Source: Acidobacteriaceae bacterium (lineage in GTDB: Bacteria; Acidobacteriota; Terriglobia; Terriglobales; Acidobacteriaceae). From it: a DNA stretch of 48,019 nucleotides. Under the pieces are notes generated by a model. It did not search any database. It had not been told where the DNA came from and was given only the letters and a program-made list of their open reading frames with translations. Position 1 is the first letter of the stretch. Each line of letters starts with the position of its first letter. The DNA is taken from assembly GCA_903642265.1 (NCBI GenBank), contig CAHJWN010000024.1, positions 1 to 48,019 of the forward strand, in the 5' to 3' direction. Made by a program: the position numbers and the translations under genes. Shown here one piece after another: positions 8,892 through 18,547 of this stretch.

Positions 8892-10139
8892 ATGCGTTTC
8901 GAACTCTTTATTGCCGCCCGCTATCTCCGGGCAAAACGTCGCCAGGCCGTCATCGGAGTCATCACGGCGATCTCAGTCCTGGGCGTCGCGGCAGGCGTGG
9001 CCTCGCTCATCATCGCTCTTGCCATCACCAATGGCATGCGTCGCGATCTGCAGGAGCGTCTCGTCGGCTCGACCGCACATATTACTCTCATGCGCGTCGC
9101 CGGGGATGGCATCCGCGACTGGCAACTCTTGTTATCGCGCCTGCGCACAATGCCGCACGTCACCGCTGCTGCCCCCGGGCTTTGGGAGCAGGTCCTCGTC
9201 TCGCGCGGCGCCCGGTCCAACGGCGCTCTCATCAAGGGCATTGTTCCCGCAGACGAACGGACGGTGAGCGATCTTCTCAAAACGATGGTGAGCGGTTCAG
9301 CCGACGCGCTTGAGCCCCTTGCCAGGATCGACACGACGACGCTGTCCATCCCGCCAATCGTCATCGGCAAGGACATGGCTGATTCGCTCGGCGTCCAGGT
9401 CGGCGACACCGTCCAGGTAATCAGCCCACAGGGTGAAATGACGCCGTTTGGCCTCGTCCCACGCTACCAGCGCTACACCGTCACAGGCATCTTCAGGTCC
9501 GGCTTTTACCAGTACGACTCCGCGTACGCGTTCACCCGCCTCGCCGACGCTCAACGCCTCTTCTCCGAGCCCGACCTCATCTCCGTCATCAGCTTTAAGG
9601 TCGATGATCTTTACCAAGCCGAGAAGATAGGCAAACAGCTCGAGCAGCAAGCCGGCGCGGGCTTCCAAACCACAAGCTGGATGGAACAGAATATAGAACT
9701 TTTCAGAGCGTTGAAGCTTGAACAAATTGTTTCGTTCATTGTCCTGACGCTCATCGTGTTTGTCGCAGCGCTGAACATCCTTATTGCTCTTACCATGATG
9801 GTGATGGAGAAGACTCGTGACATCGCTGTCCTCATGAGCTTTGGTGTCCGCGCGGAGCAAATCCGCCGCATCTTTCTATTCCAGGGCCTCTTGATCTCGG
9901 TAATTGGGACCGTACTCGGATTGATCGTTGGCTACGGCATGAGCTGGCTGGGCGGCCACTATCGATTCATTCACCTCGATGCCTCCGTCTACTCGATCGA
10001 CTACCTACCCTTCGCACCGACCATTACCGACGCAATCCTGGTGACCGCCGTTTCGCTCGGCGTTAGCCTCATCGCTACGCTGTATCCGAGTGCAAGCGCT
10101 GCGAAAGTGTTACCAGCGGAGGCCTTGCGCTACGAATGA
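8892..10139 (+). CDS. lolC: LolC/LolE-type lipoprotein-releasing ABC permease
   Basis: The permease of the inner-membrane complex that extracts outer-membrane lipoproteins and hands them to LolA. I set the start at the ATG giving MRFELFIAARYLRAKRRQAV, which matches the conserved N-terminus of the family and sits 7 bases after the previous stop; the product is 415 residues, the usual size. One membrane helix near residues 20-45 is followed by a large periplasmic MacB-like domain (about 45-260) and three helices at the C-terminus (IVSFIVLTLIVFVAALNIL, FLFQGLLISVIGTVLGLIVG and DAILVTAVSLGVSLIATLYP). LolC and LolE cannot be told apart by eye. It overlaps lolD by 4 bases (ATGA), so the two are translationally coupled. 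Confidence 0.93.
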   Translation: MRFELFIAARYLRAKRRQAVIGVITAISVLGVAAGVASLIIALAITNGMRRDLQERLVGSTAHITLMRVAGDGIRDWQLLLSRLRTMPHVTAAAPGLWEQVLVSRGARSNGALIKGIVPADERTVSDLLKTMVSGSADALEPLARIDTTTLSIPPIVIGKDMADSLGVQVGDTVQVISPQGEMTPFGLVPRYQRYTVTGIFRSGFYQYDSAYAFTRLADAQRLFSEPDLISVISFKVDDLYQAEKIGKQLEQQAGAGFQTTSWMEQNIELFRALKLEQIVSFIVLTLIVFVAALNILIALTMMVMEKTRDIAVLMSFGVRAEQIRRIFLFQGLLISVIGTVLGLIVGYGMSWLGGHYRFIHLDASVYSIDYLPFAPTITDAILVTAVSLGVSLIATLYPSASAAKVLPAEALRYE

Positions 10140-10903
10140 GCAAACCCAAAAGCGATTCCGAAGCTGTCTCTCGACTTGAGCCTCTCGTCGCGCAGGATCG
10201 AGATGTCGTTCTTCGCGCAGTTGGTCTCACGAAGACATACACGACTGGCCGTGGACAGCTGGAGCTTTTCAAAGAGCTCGACCTTCAAGTCCGCGCGGGT
10301 GAGATGGTCGCCATTATTGGCGAAAGCGGCGTCGGCAAGAGTTCCCTGCTGCACTTGCTGGCCGCGCTCGACCGCCCCACCTCCGGCGAAGTCTGGTGTG
10401 GCGCGTCCCGCGTCAGCCAACTAACCTCGAGCCAGGCCGCAGATTTCCGTAATCGAGATGTCGGCTACGTTTGGCAGTTCCACTACCTTCTGCCGGAGTT
10501 CACGGCGGTCGAGAACGTCGCCATGCCACTTCTCTCGCGCGGCGAATCGCGGAAATCAGCAACCGAGGAAGCAATGAAGTGGCTTATTGAAGTCGGCCTG
10601 ACTGACCGCGCCGATCATCGTTCCGGTGAGCTCAGTGGCGGAGAGCAGCAACGTGTAAGCCTTGCCCGGGCACTTGTGACTCAGCCGAAGTTGCTGCTGG
10701 CTGACGAACCGACGGGTGACCTCGATGGCAGGACGGCTGACGTCGTCTTCGAACTTATACAAAATCTGCATCGCGCCCACGGTCTCGCCAGCGTCCTGGT
10801 AACTCACAATCTTGAGTTTGCCAATCGTTGCGATCGCATACTGCGGTTAAGGGACGGCCGCCTCACCAATGCCGTCCAGATGGGAACCCACTTAGATCCA
10901 TAA
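10136..10903 (+). CDS. lolD: LolD-type lipoprotein-releasing ABC ATPase
   Basis: The ATPase partner of the preceding permease, 255 residues. Walker A is GESGVGKS at 62-69, the Q-loop Gln is in VWQFHYLLPEF at about 114, the signature is LSGGEQQRVS from 166, and Walker B with catalytic Glu is LLLADEPTGDLD from 187. The H-loop is in VLVTHNLEFA. VWQFHYLLPEF is the form expected for the MacB/LolD/FtsE branch. The N-terminus has about 22 residues more than E. coli LolD, but the 4-base overlap with lolC supports the annotated start. Confidence 0.94.
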   Translation: MSKPKSDSEAVSRLEPLVAQDRDVVLRAVGLTKTYTTGRGQLELFKELDLQVRAGEMVAIIGESGVGKSSLLHLLAALDRPTSGEVWCGASRVSQLTSSQAADFRNRDVGYVWQFHYLLPEFTAVENVAMPLLSRGESRKSATEEAMKWLIEVGLTDRADHRSGELSGGEQQRVSLARALVTQPKLLLADEPTGDLDGRTADVVFELIQNLHRAHGLASVLVTHNLEFANRCDRILRLRDGRLTNAVQMGTHLDP

Positions 10904-10979
10904 AAACGCCTTTTCACATGGCGAGTGCAACATCCGGTGATGTAACGTAGGCGTAACTTTCGCAGGGCGCAAAGGTCTA

Positions 10980-11009
10980 TTGGTCTAGCGAGGCGCGCAC
11001 GGATACACT
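10980..11009 (+). promoter_or_regulatory. Candidate sigma-70 promoter for clpC
   Basis: A possible -35 (ttggtc, 10980-10985) lies 18 bases before a -10 (tacact, 11004-11009). It would give a leader of about 120 bases that contains the inverted repeat cagacag (11041-11047) / ctgtctg (11116-11122). The -35 is weak. No CIRCE element or other heat-shock operator is visible. Confidence 0.35.
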
Positions 11010-11134
11010 AGAGGAACCGGATGGGTGTCTGGCACGTTAGCAGACAGCCTTGATTTGCTTCTGCAAGAGAACAAACGGCGGCCATTTCTGGCCTTCGGGT
11101 CACGAATCGGTTGCCCTGTCTGTGAAGGGGGAAC

Positions 11135-13609
11135 ATGTTCGAACGCTATACGGAGAAGGCGCGGCGCGTGATTTTCTTCGCGCGGTATGAGGCCAGTCAG
11201 TTTGGGTCGCCTTACATCGAGACCGAGCATCTTTTGCTCGGGTTGTTGCGCGAGGACAAGGCTCTAACCAACCGTTTCCTGCGGTCCCACGCATCGGTTG
11301 AATCTATTCGCAAACAGATTGAAGGACATACCACCATCCGCGAGAAGGTCTCGACCTCGGTCGATTTGCCCCTCTCGAATGAGTGCAAACGCGTTTTGGC
11401 GTACGCGGCTGAAGAGGCTGAGCGGCTCTCCCACAAACACATCGGCACTGAACATCTCCTTCTCGGTCTTCTCCGCGAAGAAAAGTGTTTTGCGGCGGAG
11501 ATCCTCCAGGAGCGCGGCCTACGGCTCCCTGCAATTCGTGAAGAACTCCAACGCACCACGCAGGAGAAGGCCCCCGCGGCCCAGGCTGCTGGCAAGCAGG
11601 GCCAACGCGGCGAGCAGAGCATGCTTGCTGAGTTCTCGCGCGACCTCACGCAATCTGCCATGGATCAGCAGCTTGATCCACTTGTCGGCCGAGATACGGA
11701 AGTGGATCGGGTGATCCAGATTCTTTGCCGCCGAACGAAAAACAATCCCGTGCTGATTGGCGAACCCGGAGTAGGTAAAACAGCTATTGTGGAAGGTCTT
11801 GCTCAAAAGATTGCCGATGGTGAAGTCCCCAGCTTTTTGGCCGATAAGCGGGTACTCGCACTTGATCTCTCACTTATTGTCGCTGGCACGAAATATCGCG
11901 GACAGTTCGAGGAGCGGCTCAAGACCATTATGAAGGAGTTGATGGAGAACCAGAACTCCATCGTTTTTATCGACGAACTTCACACGCTTGTCGGTGCCGG
12001 CTCCGCGGAAGGCTCGCTCGACGCTGCGAATATTCTTAAACCCGCCCTTAGCCGTGGTGAGATCCAATGCATCGGCGCGACCACACCGGCCGAGTATCGC
12101 AAGTCCATCGAAAAGGACCGGTCTCTGGAAAGAAGATTTCAGGCGGTCAAAGTTCCACCGCCAAACGAAGAAGATGCAATCAAGATCATCATGGGCATTA
12201 AGGAGAAGTACGAGAAGTTCCATGCCGTCAGCTACACCGACGACGCGATCAACTTTTCAGTCTCGCACTCCAGTCGTTACATCCCGGATCGTTTCTTGCC
12301 AGACAAGGCCATTGATCTCATCGATGAAGCCGGAGCCCGGGTCAAGCTGCGTCAAACGTCCTTGCCGGAAGAGTTGACCGAGGTCCAGAAGCGCATCAAG
12401 TTCATCGTGCATCGCATGGAAAACGCCATTGCGAACCACGAGTTCGAGAAAGCGCGCTTCTACTCGGACGAGGAGCGCAAAGAACGCGAGAACCTTCGTG
12501 CTCTGCGCGACAAGTACCACCTTGACGACTCTTCTGCCGGCATTGTGACCCGCGAGGACATCGAAGATGTGGTCAGCCGCTGGACCGGTGTACCGATCAC
12601 CTCCATTAAGGAAGAAGAGACGCAAAAGCTGCTCCGCGTCGAAGAAGAACTGCACAAGCGCGTGATCTCACAAGACAAGGCGATCTCCGCCCTTGCTCGC
12701 GCGATCCGCCGGTCGAGAGCAGGCCTGAAAAACCCGGCGCGTCCAATAGGCAGCTTCCTTTTCCTTGGACCCACCGGCGTCGGCAAAACCGAAATGGCTC
12801 GCACCTTGGCGCAGTTCCTTTTTGGCAACGAAAAGTCGCTCATCCGCTTCGATATGTCTGAGTTCATGGAGAAGCACTCCGTCTCGAAGCTGATCGGTTC
12901 GCCTCCGGGATACGTTGGTTACGAGGAAGGCGGTCAGCTCACCGAGCGTGTCAAGCGTTCGCCCTATTCGGTTGTGCTGCTCGACGAGATCGAAAAGGCG
13001 CACCCTGACGTCTTCAACCTGCTTCTGCAGGTCTTCGAGGATGGCCAACTCACCGACGGCCTTGGGAACCAGGTCGACTTCAAGAACACCATCATCATCA
13101 TGACTTCGAATATTGGGGCCAAGCACCTGCAGAAACGGCAGGGTCTCGGTTTCCAGAGCGAGAAGGAAGACATGATTCTCGACAAGATGGAAGAACTTGT
13201 TCGGAGCGAAGTTAAGCGGACTTTCAACCCGGAGTTCCTCAACCGTCTTGACGAGATCATTATCTTTATGGCGTTGACGGATGGCGACCTCATGCAGATC
13301 CTCGAACTGCTCGTTCAGCAACTCAACACGAACCTTGTCCACAAGGCGATTACGCTGTCTGTCACGGATGAAGCCAAGCGCTACATCCTTGAAAAGACCG
13401 CCGCCGACCGCACGTATGGCGCTCGTCCGTTGCGCCGCGCTCTTCAACGCTTTATTGAGGATCCGCTCTCTGAGGCACTCATTGCCGGGGGTATTATCCA
13501 ACGGCCTGCCTTCCTCGAGGTGTACCTCGATAACAACGTACTTCACTATCGGCCCATTGCGGCCGATGGAGAGGAAAAGGCTGCCGGTCTGGCCCTTTCC
13601 ACCGTCTAG
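11135..13609 (+). CDS. clpC: ClpC-type AAA+ unfoldase of the Clp protease
   Basis: The 824-residue hexameric unfoldase delivers substrates to ClpP. Two Clp-N repeats occupy residues 1-145. AAA domain 1 has Walker A GEPGVGKT at 209-216 and Walker B with VFIDELH. A short UVR/M-domain segment ([22 protein letters not shown], near 420-445) identifies ClpC rather than ClpA, and the short M region excludes ClpB. AAA domain 2 has Walker A GPTGVGKT at 545-552 and Walker [16 protein letters not shown]. The ClpP-docking loop appears as QGLGFQ. The protein is full length. A GGGGGAA precedes the ATG. No ctsR, mcsA or mcsB is next to it, so its control differs from Firmicutes. clpP and clpX lie 3 kb downstream. 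Confidence 0.96.
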   Translation: MFERYTEKARRVIFFARYEASQFGSPYIETEHLLLGLLREDKALTNRFLRSHASVESIRKQIEGHTTIREKVSTSVDLPLSNECKRVLAYAAEEAERLSHKHIGTEHLLLGLLREEKCFAAEILQERGLRLPAIREELQRTTQEKAPAAQAAGKQGQRGEQSMLAEFSRDLTQSAMDQQLDPLVGRDTEVDRVIQILCRRTKNNPVLIGEPGVGKTAIVEGLAQKIADGEVPSFLADKRVLALDLSLIVAGTKYRGQFEERLKTIMKELMENQNSIVFIDELHTLVGAGSAEGSLDAANILKPALSRGEIQCIGATTPAEYRKSIEKDRSLERRFQAVKVPPPNEEDAIKIIMGIKEKYEKFHAVSYTDDAINFSVSHSSRYIPDRFLPDKAIDLIDEAGARVKLRQTSLPEELTEVQKRIKFIVHRMENAIANHEFEKARFYSDEERKERENLRALRDKYHLDDSSAGIVTREDIEDVVSRWTGVPITSIKEEETQKLLRVEEELHKRVISQDKAISALARAIRRSRAGLKNPARPIGSFLFLGPTGVGKTEMARTLAQFLFGNEKSLIRFDMSEFMEKHSVSKLIGSPPGYVGYEEGGQLTERVKRSPYSVVLLDEIEKAHPDVFNLLLQVFEDGQLTDGLGNQVDFKNTIIIMTSNIGAKHLQKRQGLGFQSEKEDMILDKMEELVRSEVKRTFNPEFLNRLDEIIIFMALTDGDLMQILELLVQQLNTNLVHKAITLSVTDEAKRYILEKTAADRTYGARPLRRALQRFIEDPLSEALIAGGIIQRPAFLEVYLDNNVLHYRPIAADGEEKAAGLALSTV

Positions 13610-13633
13610 CAACTTGACACCGAAAATATGAAT

Positions 13634-13662
13634 GCCCCGGAGCCATCTCCGGGGCGTTTGCA
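13634..13662 (+). terminator. Terminator downstream of clpC
   Basis: A perfect 9-bp stem (gccccggag / ctccggggc, loop ccat) begins 25 bases past the clpC stop and is followed by gtttgcattt. The T run is interrupted. Bases 13663-13823 contain no gene I can support. Confidence 0.75.
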
Positions 13663-13823
13663 TTTGCTGAGATAAAGCCTGAAACGACTAATCCGGGCTT
13701 TGGCGCTCGGCCCCTGCACCGAAAGCGGACCACAAGCCTTTTCGAACACTACTTGCTTTCCGGAAGACAGATCGATTGTTGACTCTGCTTCCGGTCAGAT
13801 CCGACCTACGACACGGGTTGGAT

Positions 13824-14561
13824 TTAATCCAACCCCGCAAGTTCTCTCGCACGCACGAAAATCTTCCCGAACATCATTGCGTTCAGTTTTCCCGTGTTCG
13901 TATTCCGCAGTGAAGGGTGGTACGTGGCTAGCAAGTGCAAGCCATTCGGCAGCACGTATTCGGCGCCATGTCGGAATTGATAGAGCGACCTTCGTGTGAT
14001 GATACCCAGGCCAAGCAGGTGGGCGAGGTATCCGTCGAATGCGATCCTGCCCAGAGCAACCACCACCTTCAGCCGTGTCAATGCCTTGACTTCGGCCGAG
14101 AAGTGCCGTGAACAATTACGTATCTCAACGGGAGCAGGCTTGTCACCTGGCGGAGCACATCGCACAACCGAGGCGATCCAGGCATGCTTTAGTTTAAGAC
14201 CGTCATCTCTCGATACAGCTATAGGTTGCGACGCCAGGCCAAGTTCATGCAGGACGGGGTACATAAACTTTCCAGAGCCGTCGCCTGTGAATGGCCGGCC
14301 TGTCCGGTTCGCACCGTGTGCGCCTGGAGCGAGTCCCACGATCAGGATTCTTGCGTTTACATCGCCAAATCCGGGAACCGGCTTCGCCCAATATGTCTGG
14401 TCAAGGTATGCCCGCCGTTTGGTCTCGGCAATACCCCGGCAGTAAGTCCTCAGCCGTGCGCAGCTTTCGCAGGCGATAATGGCCGACCTGACCTGATCCG
14501 CTTGCTGGCCCAAAAGAATCAGAGCTTCCAGCTTTGCCGTTCTTTTTTCTATGAGCGTCAC
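13824..14561 (-). CDS. Family 5 (UdgB-type) uracil-DNA glycosylase
   Basis: This 245-residue base-excision-repair enzyme removes uracil, and in this family also some other deaminated bases, from DNA. Motif A is GLAPGAHGANRTGRPF, in which the usual catalytic Asp/Asn position is replaced as in family 5, and motif B is the HPS of YHPSLRNTNTGK. Four Cys positioned for an iron-sulfur cluster are visible: two in CESCARLRTYC and two further on (VVRCAPPGD and RNCSRHF). Family 4 enzymes are shorter and carry a different motif A (GEAPG), so UdgB is the better fit. It is divergent from trigger factor and convergent with clpC, so it is likely a single-gene transcript. Confidence 0.9.
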   Translation of the reverse strand: MTLIEKRTAKLEALILLGQQADQVRSAIIACESCARLRTYCRGIAETKRRAYLDQTYWAKPVPGFGDVNARILIVGLAPGAHGANRTGRPFTGDGSGKFMYPVLHELGLASQPIAVSRDDGLKLKHAWIASVVRCAPPGDKPAPVEIRNCSRHFSAEVKALTRLKVVVALGRIAFDGYLAHLLGLGIITRRSLYQFRHGAEYVLPNGLHLLATYHPSLRNTNTGKLNAMMFGKIFVRARELAGLD

Positions 14562-14731
14562 TATGTTTCATCATATCGGGTCTGGTTTGTGAAGAATGCC
14601 GCTTTTCAGCATCCCTGCGTTTGACCCCTCCTATTCAACCCTCGTACAGTGGAAGGTGAGGCGCCGGTCGCATCGTGCGCGATCTTCACTCCGCACACGG
14701 CCTACACACGCGCACTCTGGAAGGCACCGCA

Positions 14732-16177
14732 TTGACCCCGACTGAGATTGAAACGACATCGGCTGAGCTTCAGCCTGAGGCAGCACACGATCACACGCAT
14801 GACCACGATCATGACCATCAGCACTCGCATGATCTCGAGCCGGGCCTACACCAGCACAACCATCAGCAAGGGCCCTCGCTCAATCCGGAACTCGCCCGCG
14901 AGATCAACGTTGAAGTGCCAGCGGAAGAAGTCTCGAAGGCGTTCCGCACCGTCACCAAACGTTACCAGAAGCTCGCTCGCATCCCTGGATTTCGCGCGGG
15001 GAAGGTTCCCGAGTCACTTATCAAGTCGAAGTTCGCGAAGGAAGTCCGCCAGGAAGTACTCGAGAGCCTTGTCGCAGATCGCTTCAAGCAGGCCATTGAT
15101 GAGCAGAAACTCGTTCCCGTCTCACAGCCGCAGATGGTTGATATGCAGCTTCTGGACGGCGAGCCACTCCGCTTCAAGGCGGCGTTCGAAGTTGCCCCCG
15201 AGATCGACATAACTGGCTATGACAGCGTCCGCATCGAGAAAGCCGACGCTACTTTGTCCGCCGACGAGTTCCAGGCTGAGCTTGATCGCGTACTCGAGAG
15301 CCACGCCGTGGTCGAGCCAGTCGAAGAGGACCGCCCTCTTACCGATGGCGACTGGGCCGAGATTGAGTTCAAGGGCCAGATCAAGGATCTTGCACAAACC
15401 GTGACTGAAGATGGCGTTGAGAATGCCGCCCCGACAGAGCCAATTCGCGGCGAAAACGTCCTTGTAGAGATTGGCGGCAAGAACACCCTTCCAGCCTTCA
15501 ACGATGCTCTTCGAGGCTCGAAGTCCGGCCAGGAGATGAGCTTTGAGGTTTCATATCCTGCTGACTTCGGTGAACCCAAACTCGCTGGGCAGACTGTCGG
15601 ATATGACGTTACAGTGAAGGCAATCAAGAGCAAGACCTTCCCCGAACGTAACGACGAATTTGCATCGCAGTTGGGAGCGTTTGAAACGTGGAGTGAGTTC
15701 GAGGCGAAGCTGCGCGAGATGGCGTCGGACCGCAAGTCCACAGCGCTCGAGAACCAGGCCAAGGACCGGATGATCGGTGAGTGGATCACCCGCTTTCAGT
15801 TCCCTGTTCCCGAGTCGTTCGTGCAGCAGCAGATTGACGCCCGTCTCGACCGCGGTCTGCGCGCCCTTGCCCAGCAGGGCATGAGCACCGACGACATGCG
15901 TAAGCTCGACTTCAATCGCCTGCGCGCCGCACAGCGCGACCAAGCCGTGAACGAGGTGAAGGCTTCGCTCCTGCTCGATCGCATTGGCGCTGCAGAGAAG
16001 GTTGAAATCTCTGAAGACGAGCTGAATAACGAACTGATGATGCTCTCCATGCAATCGCGCGAACCGTACGACGCGCTTGTGAAGCGCCTGAACGAAGAAG
16101 GCGGCATGGACAAGATTCGCGATCAGATGAAGCGCGAAAAGACCGGCACCGTGCTTTACGAAAAGCTCTCTTCGTAG
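14732..16177 (+). CDS. tig: Trigger factor with His-rich N-terminal extension
   Basis: The ribosome-bound chaperone and peptidyl-prolyl isomerase that meets nascent chains. I prefer the TTG start, 7 bases after GGAAGG, giving 481 residues; an upstream GTG at 14675 would add 19. The ribosome-binding loop is IPGFRAGKVP. The FKBP-like isomerase domain runs from about 185 to 285 (DGDWAEIEFKGQ ... YDVTVKAIK) and the C-terminal chaperone arms follow. The odd part is residues 19-44: eleven His, eight of them strictly alternating (HDHTHDHDHDHQHSHD), placed before the usual N-terminus, which begins near LAREINVEVP. Such tracts bind Ni, Zn or Cu in SlyD and other proteins; metal binding here is inference. 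It heads the tig-clpP-clpX-lon block. Confidence 0.95.
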   Translation: MTPTEIETTSAELQPEAAHDHTHDHDHDHQHSHDLEPGLHQHNHQQGPSLNPELAREINVEVPAEEVSKAFRTVTKRYQKLARIPGFRAGKVPESLIKSKFAKEVRQEVLESLVADRFKQAIDEQKLVPVSQPQMVDMQLLDGEPLRFKAAFEVAPEIDITGYDSVRIEKADATLSADEFQAELDRVLESHAVVEPVEEDRPLTDGDWAEIEFKGQIKDLAQTVTEDGVENAAPTEPIRGENVLVEIGGKNTLPAFNDALRGSKSGQEMSFEVSYPADFGEPKLAGQTVGYDVTVKAIKSKTFPERNDEFASQLGAFETWSEFEAKLREMASDRKSTALENQAKDRMIGEWITRFQFPVPESFVQQQIDARLDRGLRALAQQGMSTDDMRKLDFNRLRAAQRDQAVNEVKASLLLDRIGAAEKVEISEDELNNELMMLSMQSREPYDALVKRLNEEGGMDKIRDQMKREKTGTVLYEKLSS

Positions 16178-16246
16178 GCGAAATCCCTAACTGAACAACA
16201 GGCGCAGCACAACCGGTGGAAGCACCAGCAAAAGAAAGAGCGTGTT

Positions 16247-16837
16247 ATGGGATTAGTACCTATGGTGATCGAGCAGACGAGTCGTGGCGAACGTGCCTAC
16301 GACATCTACAGCCGTCTGCTGCGCGACAACATCATTTTTCTCGGCACTCCGATCGATGACAATATTGCAAACGTTATCATCGCTCAGCTTCTATTCCTTA
16401 GCAGCGAGGATCCCGAGAAGGACATCCAGCTGTACATCAACTCCCCAGGTGGATCGATTACCGCTGGTCTTGCCATCTACGACACCATGCAGTACATCAA
16501 GAACGATGTTGTGACTTTCTGTATCGGACAGGCTGCTAGCATGGGAGCATTTCTCCTGATGGCAGGCAAGAAAGGCAAGCGTTTTGCGCTTCCTAACTCG
16601 CGCATTCTCATCCATCAACCTTCCATGGGCGGTCTTAGCGGTCAGGCCACTGACATCGATATCCACGCCCGTGAAATCCTTCGCATCCGCGAAATCACCA
16701 ACAAACTCATGAGCCTTTCTACTGGCCAACCGCTCGATCGCATTGAGCGAGACGTCGAACGCGACTTCATCATGACTGCTTCGCAATCTAAGGAATACGG
16801 CATTATTGATGACATCGTTGATCGGCCCCGCTCGTAA
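16247..16837 (+). CDS. clpP: ATP-dependent Clp protease proteolytic subunit
   Basis: The 196-residue serine peptidase forms the double-heptamer chamber served by ClpX and ClpC. The catalytic triad is visible as Ser98 in GQAASMGA, His123 in ILIHQPS and Asp173 in ERDFIMT. The N-terminal [25 protein letters not shown] is typical, with a short propeptide. The start ATG lies 69 bases after trigger factor, behind AAAGAAAGAG. The full order tig-clpP-clpX-lon is conserved in many bacteria and implies joint expression. Confidence 0.97.
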   Translation: MGLVPMVIEQTSRGERAYDIYSRLLRDNIIFLGTPIDDNIANVIIAQLLFLSSEDPEKDIQLYINSPGGSITAGLAIYDTMQYIKNDVVTFCIGQAASMGAFLLMAGKKGKRFALPNSRILIHQPSMGGLSGQATDIDIHAREILRIREITNKLMSLSTGQPLDRIERDVERDFIMTASQSKEYGIIDDIVDRPRS

Positions 16838-16852
16838 AGCATTGGCAACTCT

Positions 16853-16889
16853 GGCCCGCATCGACTAGGTGATCAGGTCGGTGCGGGCC
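16853..16889 (+). promoter_or_regulatory. Long GC-rich hairpin between clpP and clpX
   Basis: Thirteen bases (ggcccgcatcgac) pair with gtcggtgcgggcc across an 11-base loop, with one wobble pair, starting 15 bases after the clpP stop. No T run follows, so it may reduce rather than end read-through, or protect the clpP message from 3' decay. The rest of the 200-base gap may hold a clpX promoter, but none is convincing. Confidence 0.55.
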
Positions 16890-17038
16890 ATCGTCATTAC
16901 TCCCGCGCATCCGGCCCGGTACCCGCGGCGCTCTTCCATCCTTTGTGGAATCGTGCTGCCGCCCAAACGGGTGTAAACTACCGAGTAACGTGATTGGTGT
17001 ACCCCTCCCTTACTCGTTTGACAGGAGCTGTTTCTCAA

Positions 17039-18325
17039 ATGAAAACGTCGCGCGGCACGGACGAATCTCTTCGCTGCTCTTTCTGCCATAAGTCTCAGGA
17101 CGCAGTTGCGAAACTCATCTCATCTCCATCCGACTATCCGCGCGCGTACATCTGCGACGAGTGTGTCGCTGTATGTAACTCCATTCTCGAAGACGACCGC
17201 TCGGAGGCTCAACCTGGCGCGGCCCCGGCACACCTGCCCAGGCCGCAGGAGGTAAAAGCGTTTCTCGATGAGTATGTGATTGGCCAGGATCAGACCAAGA
17301 AGAAGCTCGCAGTCGCGGTCTACAACCATTACAAGCGCATCCAGATGAACAAGGTTCGCGGCAACGATGTAGAGCTCGCGAAGTCGAACATTCTCCTCGT
17401 AGGCCCGACTGGTTCCGGTAAGACGCTGCTCGCCCATACGCTTGCGAAGATGCTTGATGTTCCGTTTGCCATCGTCGACGCCACCACCCTTACCGAGGCC
17501 GGCTATGTGGGTGAGGATGTCGAAAACATCATCCTCAAGCTTCTGCAAGCTGCGGAAGGTGATGTAACCCGCGCGCAGAGTGGCATCATTTACATCGACG
17601 AAATCGACAAGATAGGCCGTAAGGACGAAAATCCGTCCATTACACGGGATGTCTCTGGTGAAGGTGTTCAACAGGCGCTCCTTAAGATCCTTGAAGGGAC
17701 CGTCGCCAATGTTCCACCGCAGGGCGGGCGCAAGCACCCGCACCAGGAGTTCACCGCCGTGGACACCACCAACATCCTTTTTATCTGCGGTGGCGCTTTC
17801 GTAGGCCTCGAAAAGGTGATCGGCCGCCGTATCGGCAAAAAGGCATTGGGCTTCCGTGCCATTGCTGATCCTGATGCAAAGGAAGGTCTTGCTACCCCGA
17901 TTCGTGCCCAACGTGACTCCGAGATCCTGCGCCAGGCCGAACCTCAAGACCTTCTGAAGTATGGCCTTATTCCGGAGTTTGTCGGCCGCCTTCCTGTCCT
18001 CGGCATACTCGACGAACTTGACGAAGCCGCACTCATCGAGATCCTCACCAAGCCCCGCAACGCAATCCTCAAGCAGTATGCCAAGCTCTTCGACTACGAA
18101 GGTGTGAAGGTCACGTTTACTGACGATGCGGCAAGAGCCATCGCCCGCGAAGCGCTGAATCGTAAGGTTGGTGCACGCGGTCTCCGCATGATCCTTGAAG
18201 AACTCATGCTTGACCTCATGTACCATGTCCCCGGCAACAAGAAGATTAAAGAACTTGTGATCACGGAAGACATGGTACAGAAGCGCGAAAACACCTTGCC
18301 AGTCATTCTTGAGAAAGCTGGCTGA
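17039..18325 (+). CDS. clpX: ClpX AAA+ unfoldase
   Basis: The ATP-dependent unfoldase that partners ClpP. I choose the internal ATG giving [16 protein letters not shown], behind AGGAG, for 428 residues; the longer frame would add 15 residues without homology. The zinc finger uses Cys13, Cys16, Cys39 and Cys42. Walker A is GPTGSGKT at 122-129, the pore loop is AGYVGED, Walker B is [11 protein letters not shown] and the ClpP-binding loop is KKALGF (the LGF form of IGF). All are intact. A strong terminator follows, so lon is transcribed mainly from its own start. Confidence 0.97.
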   Translation: MKTSRGTDESLRCSFCHKSQDAVAKLISSPSDYPRAYICDECVAVCNSILEDDRSEAQPGAAPAHLPRPQEVKAFLDEYVIGQDQTKKKLAVAVYNHYKRIQMNKVRGNDVELAKSNILLVGPTGSGKTLLAHTLAKMLDVPFAIVDATTLTEAGYVGEDVENIILKLLQAAEGDVTRAQSGIIYIDEIDKIGRKDENPSITRDVSGEGVQQALLKILEGTVANVPPQGGRKHPHQEFTAVDTTNILFICGGAFVGLEKVIGRRIGKKALGFRAIADPDAKEGLATPIRAQRDSEILRQAEPQDLLKYGLIPEFVGRLPVLGILDELDEAALIEILTKPRNAILKQYAKLFDYEGVKVTFTDDAARAIAREALNRKVGARGLRMILEELMLDLMYHVPGNKKIKELVITEDMVQKRENTLPVILEKAG

Positions 18326-18348
18326 TCCCGCTCGCTGACTGCAACACT

Positions 18349-18385
18349 AGCCTGAACGAGCCAACGCTCTTCAGGCTTTTCTTTT
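18349..18385 (+). terminator. Rho-independent terminator of clpX
   Basis: The stem agcctgaa(c)gag / ctcttcaggct is followed directly by ttttcttttg, 23 bases past the clpX stop. The next 160 bases up to lon carry a good -10 (tacaat, 18479-18484) with a poor -35. Confidence 0.85.
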
Positions 18386-18547
18386 GCAATGCATCTTGTC
18401 TGCAGTCTTAGGTCTCGACACTTTGATCCCACAATCGAACCGCCCTCGGTGCGATTCGCACGTTGCTCTGACACCAATTACAATCACGTAAACGTACGGA
18501 TGGCTGGCCTGCATCTTCGCCACCCGCCACACGTCTAATGGGGATAT

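Noticed and set aside
12668..13663. A 331-codon open frame antisense to the 3' half of clpC
   Set aside because: ClpC is intact on the plus strand; the antisense product shows no family features.
17120..18226. A 368-codon open frame antisense to clpX
   Set aside because: The other strand encodes an intact ClpX with all motifs; the frame is a by-product of GC-rich codon use and its product has no recognisable fold.
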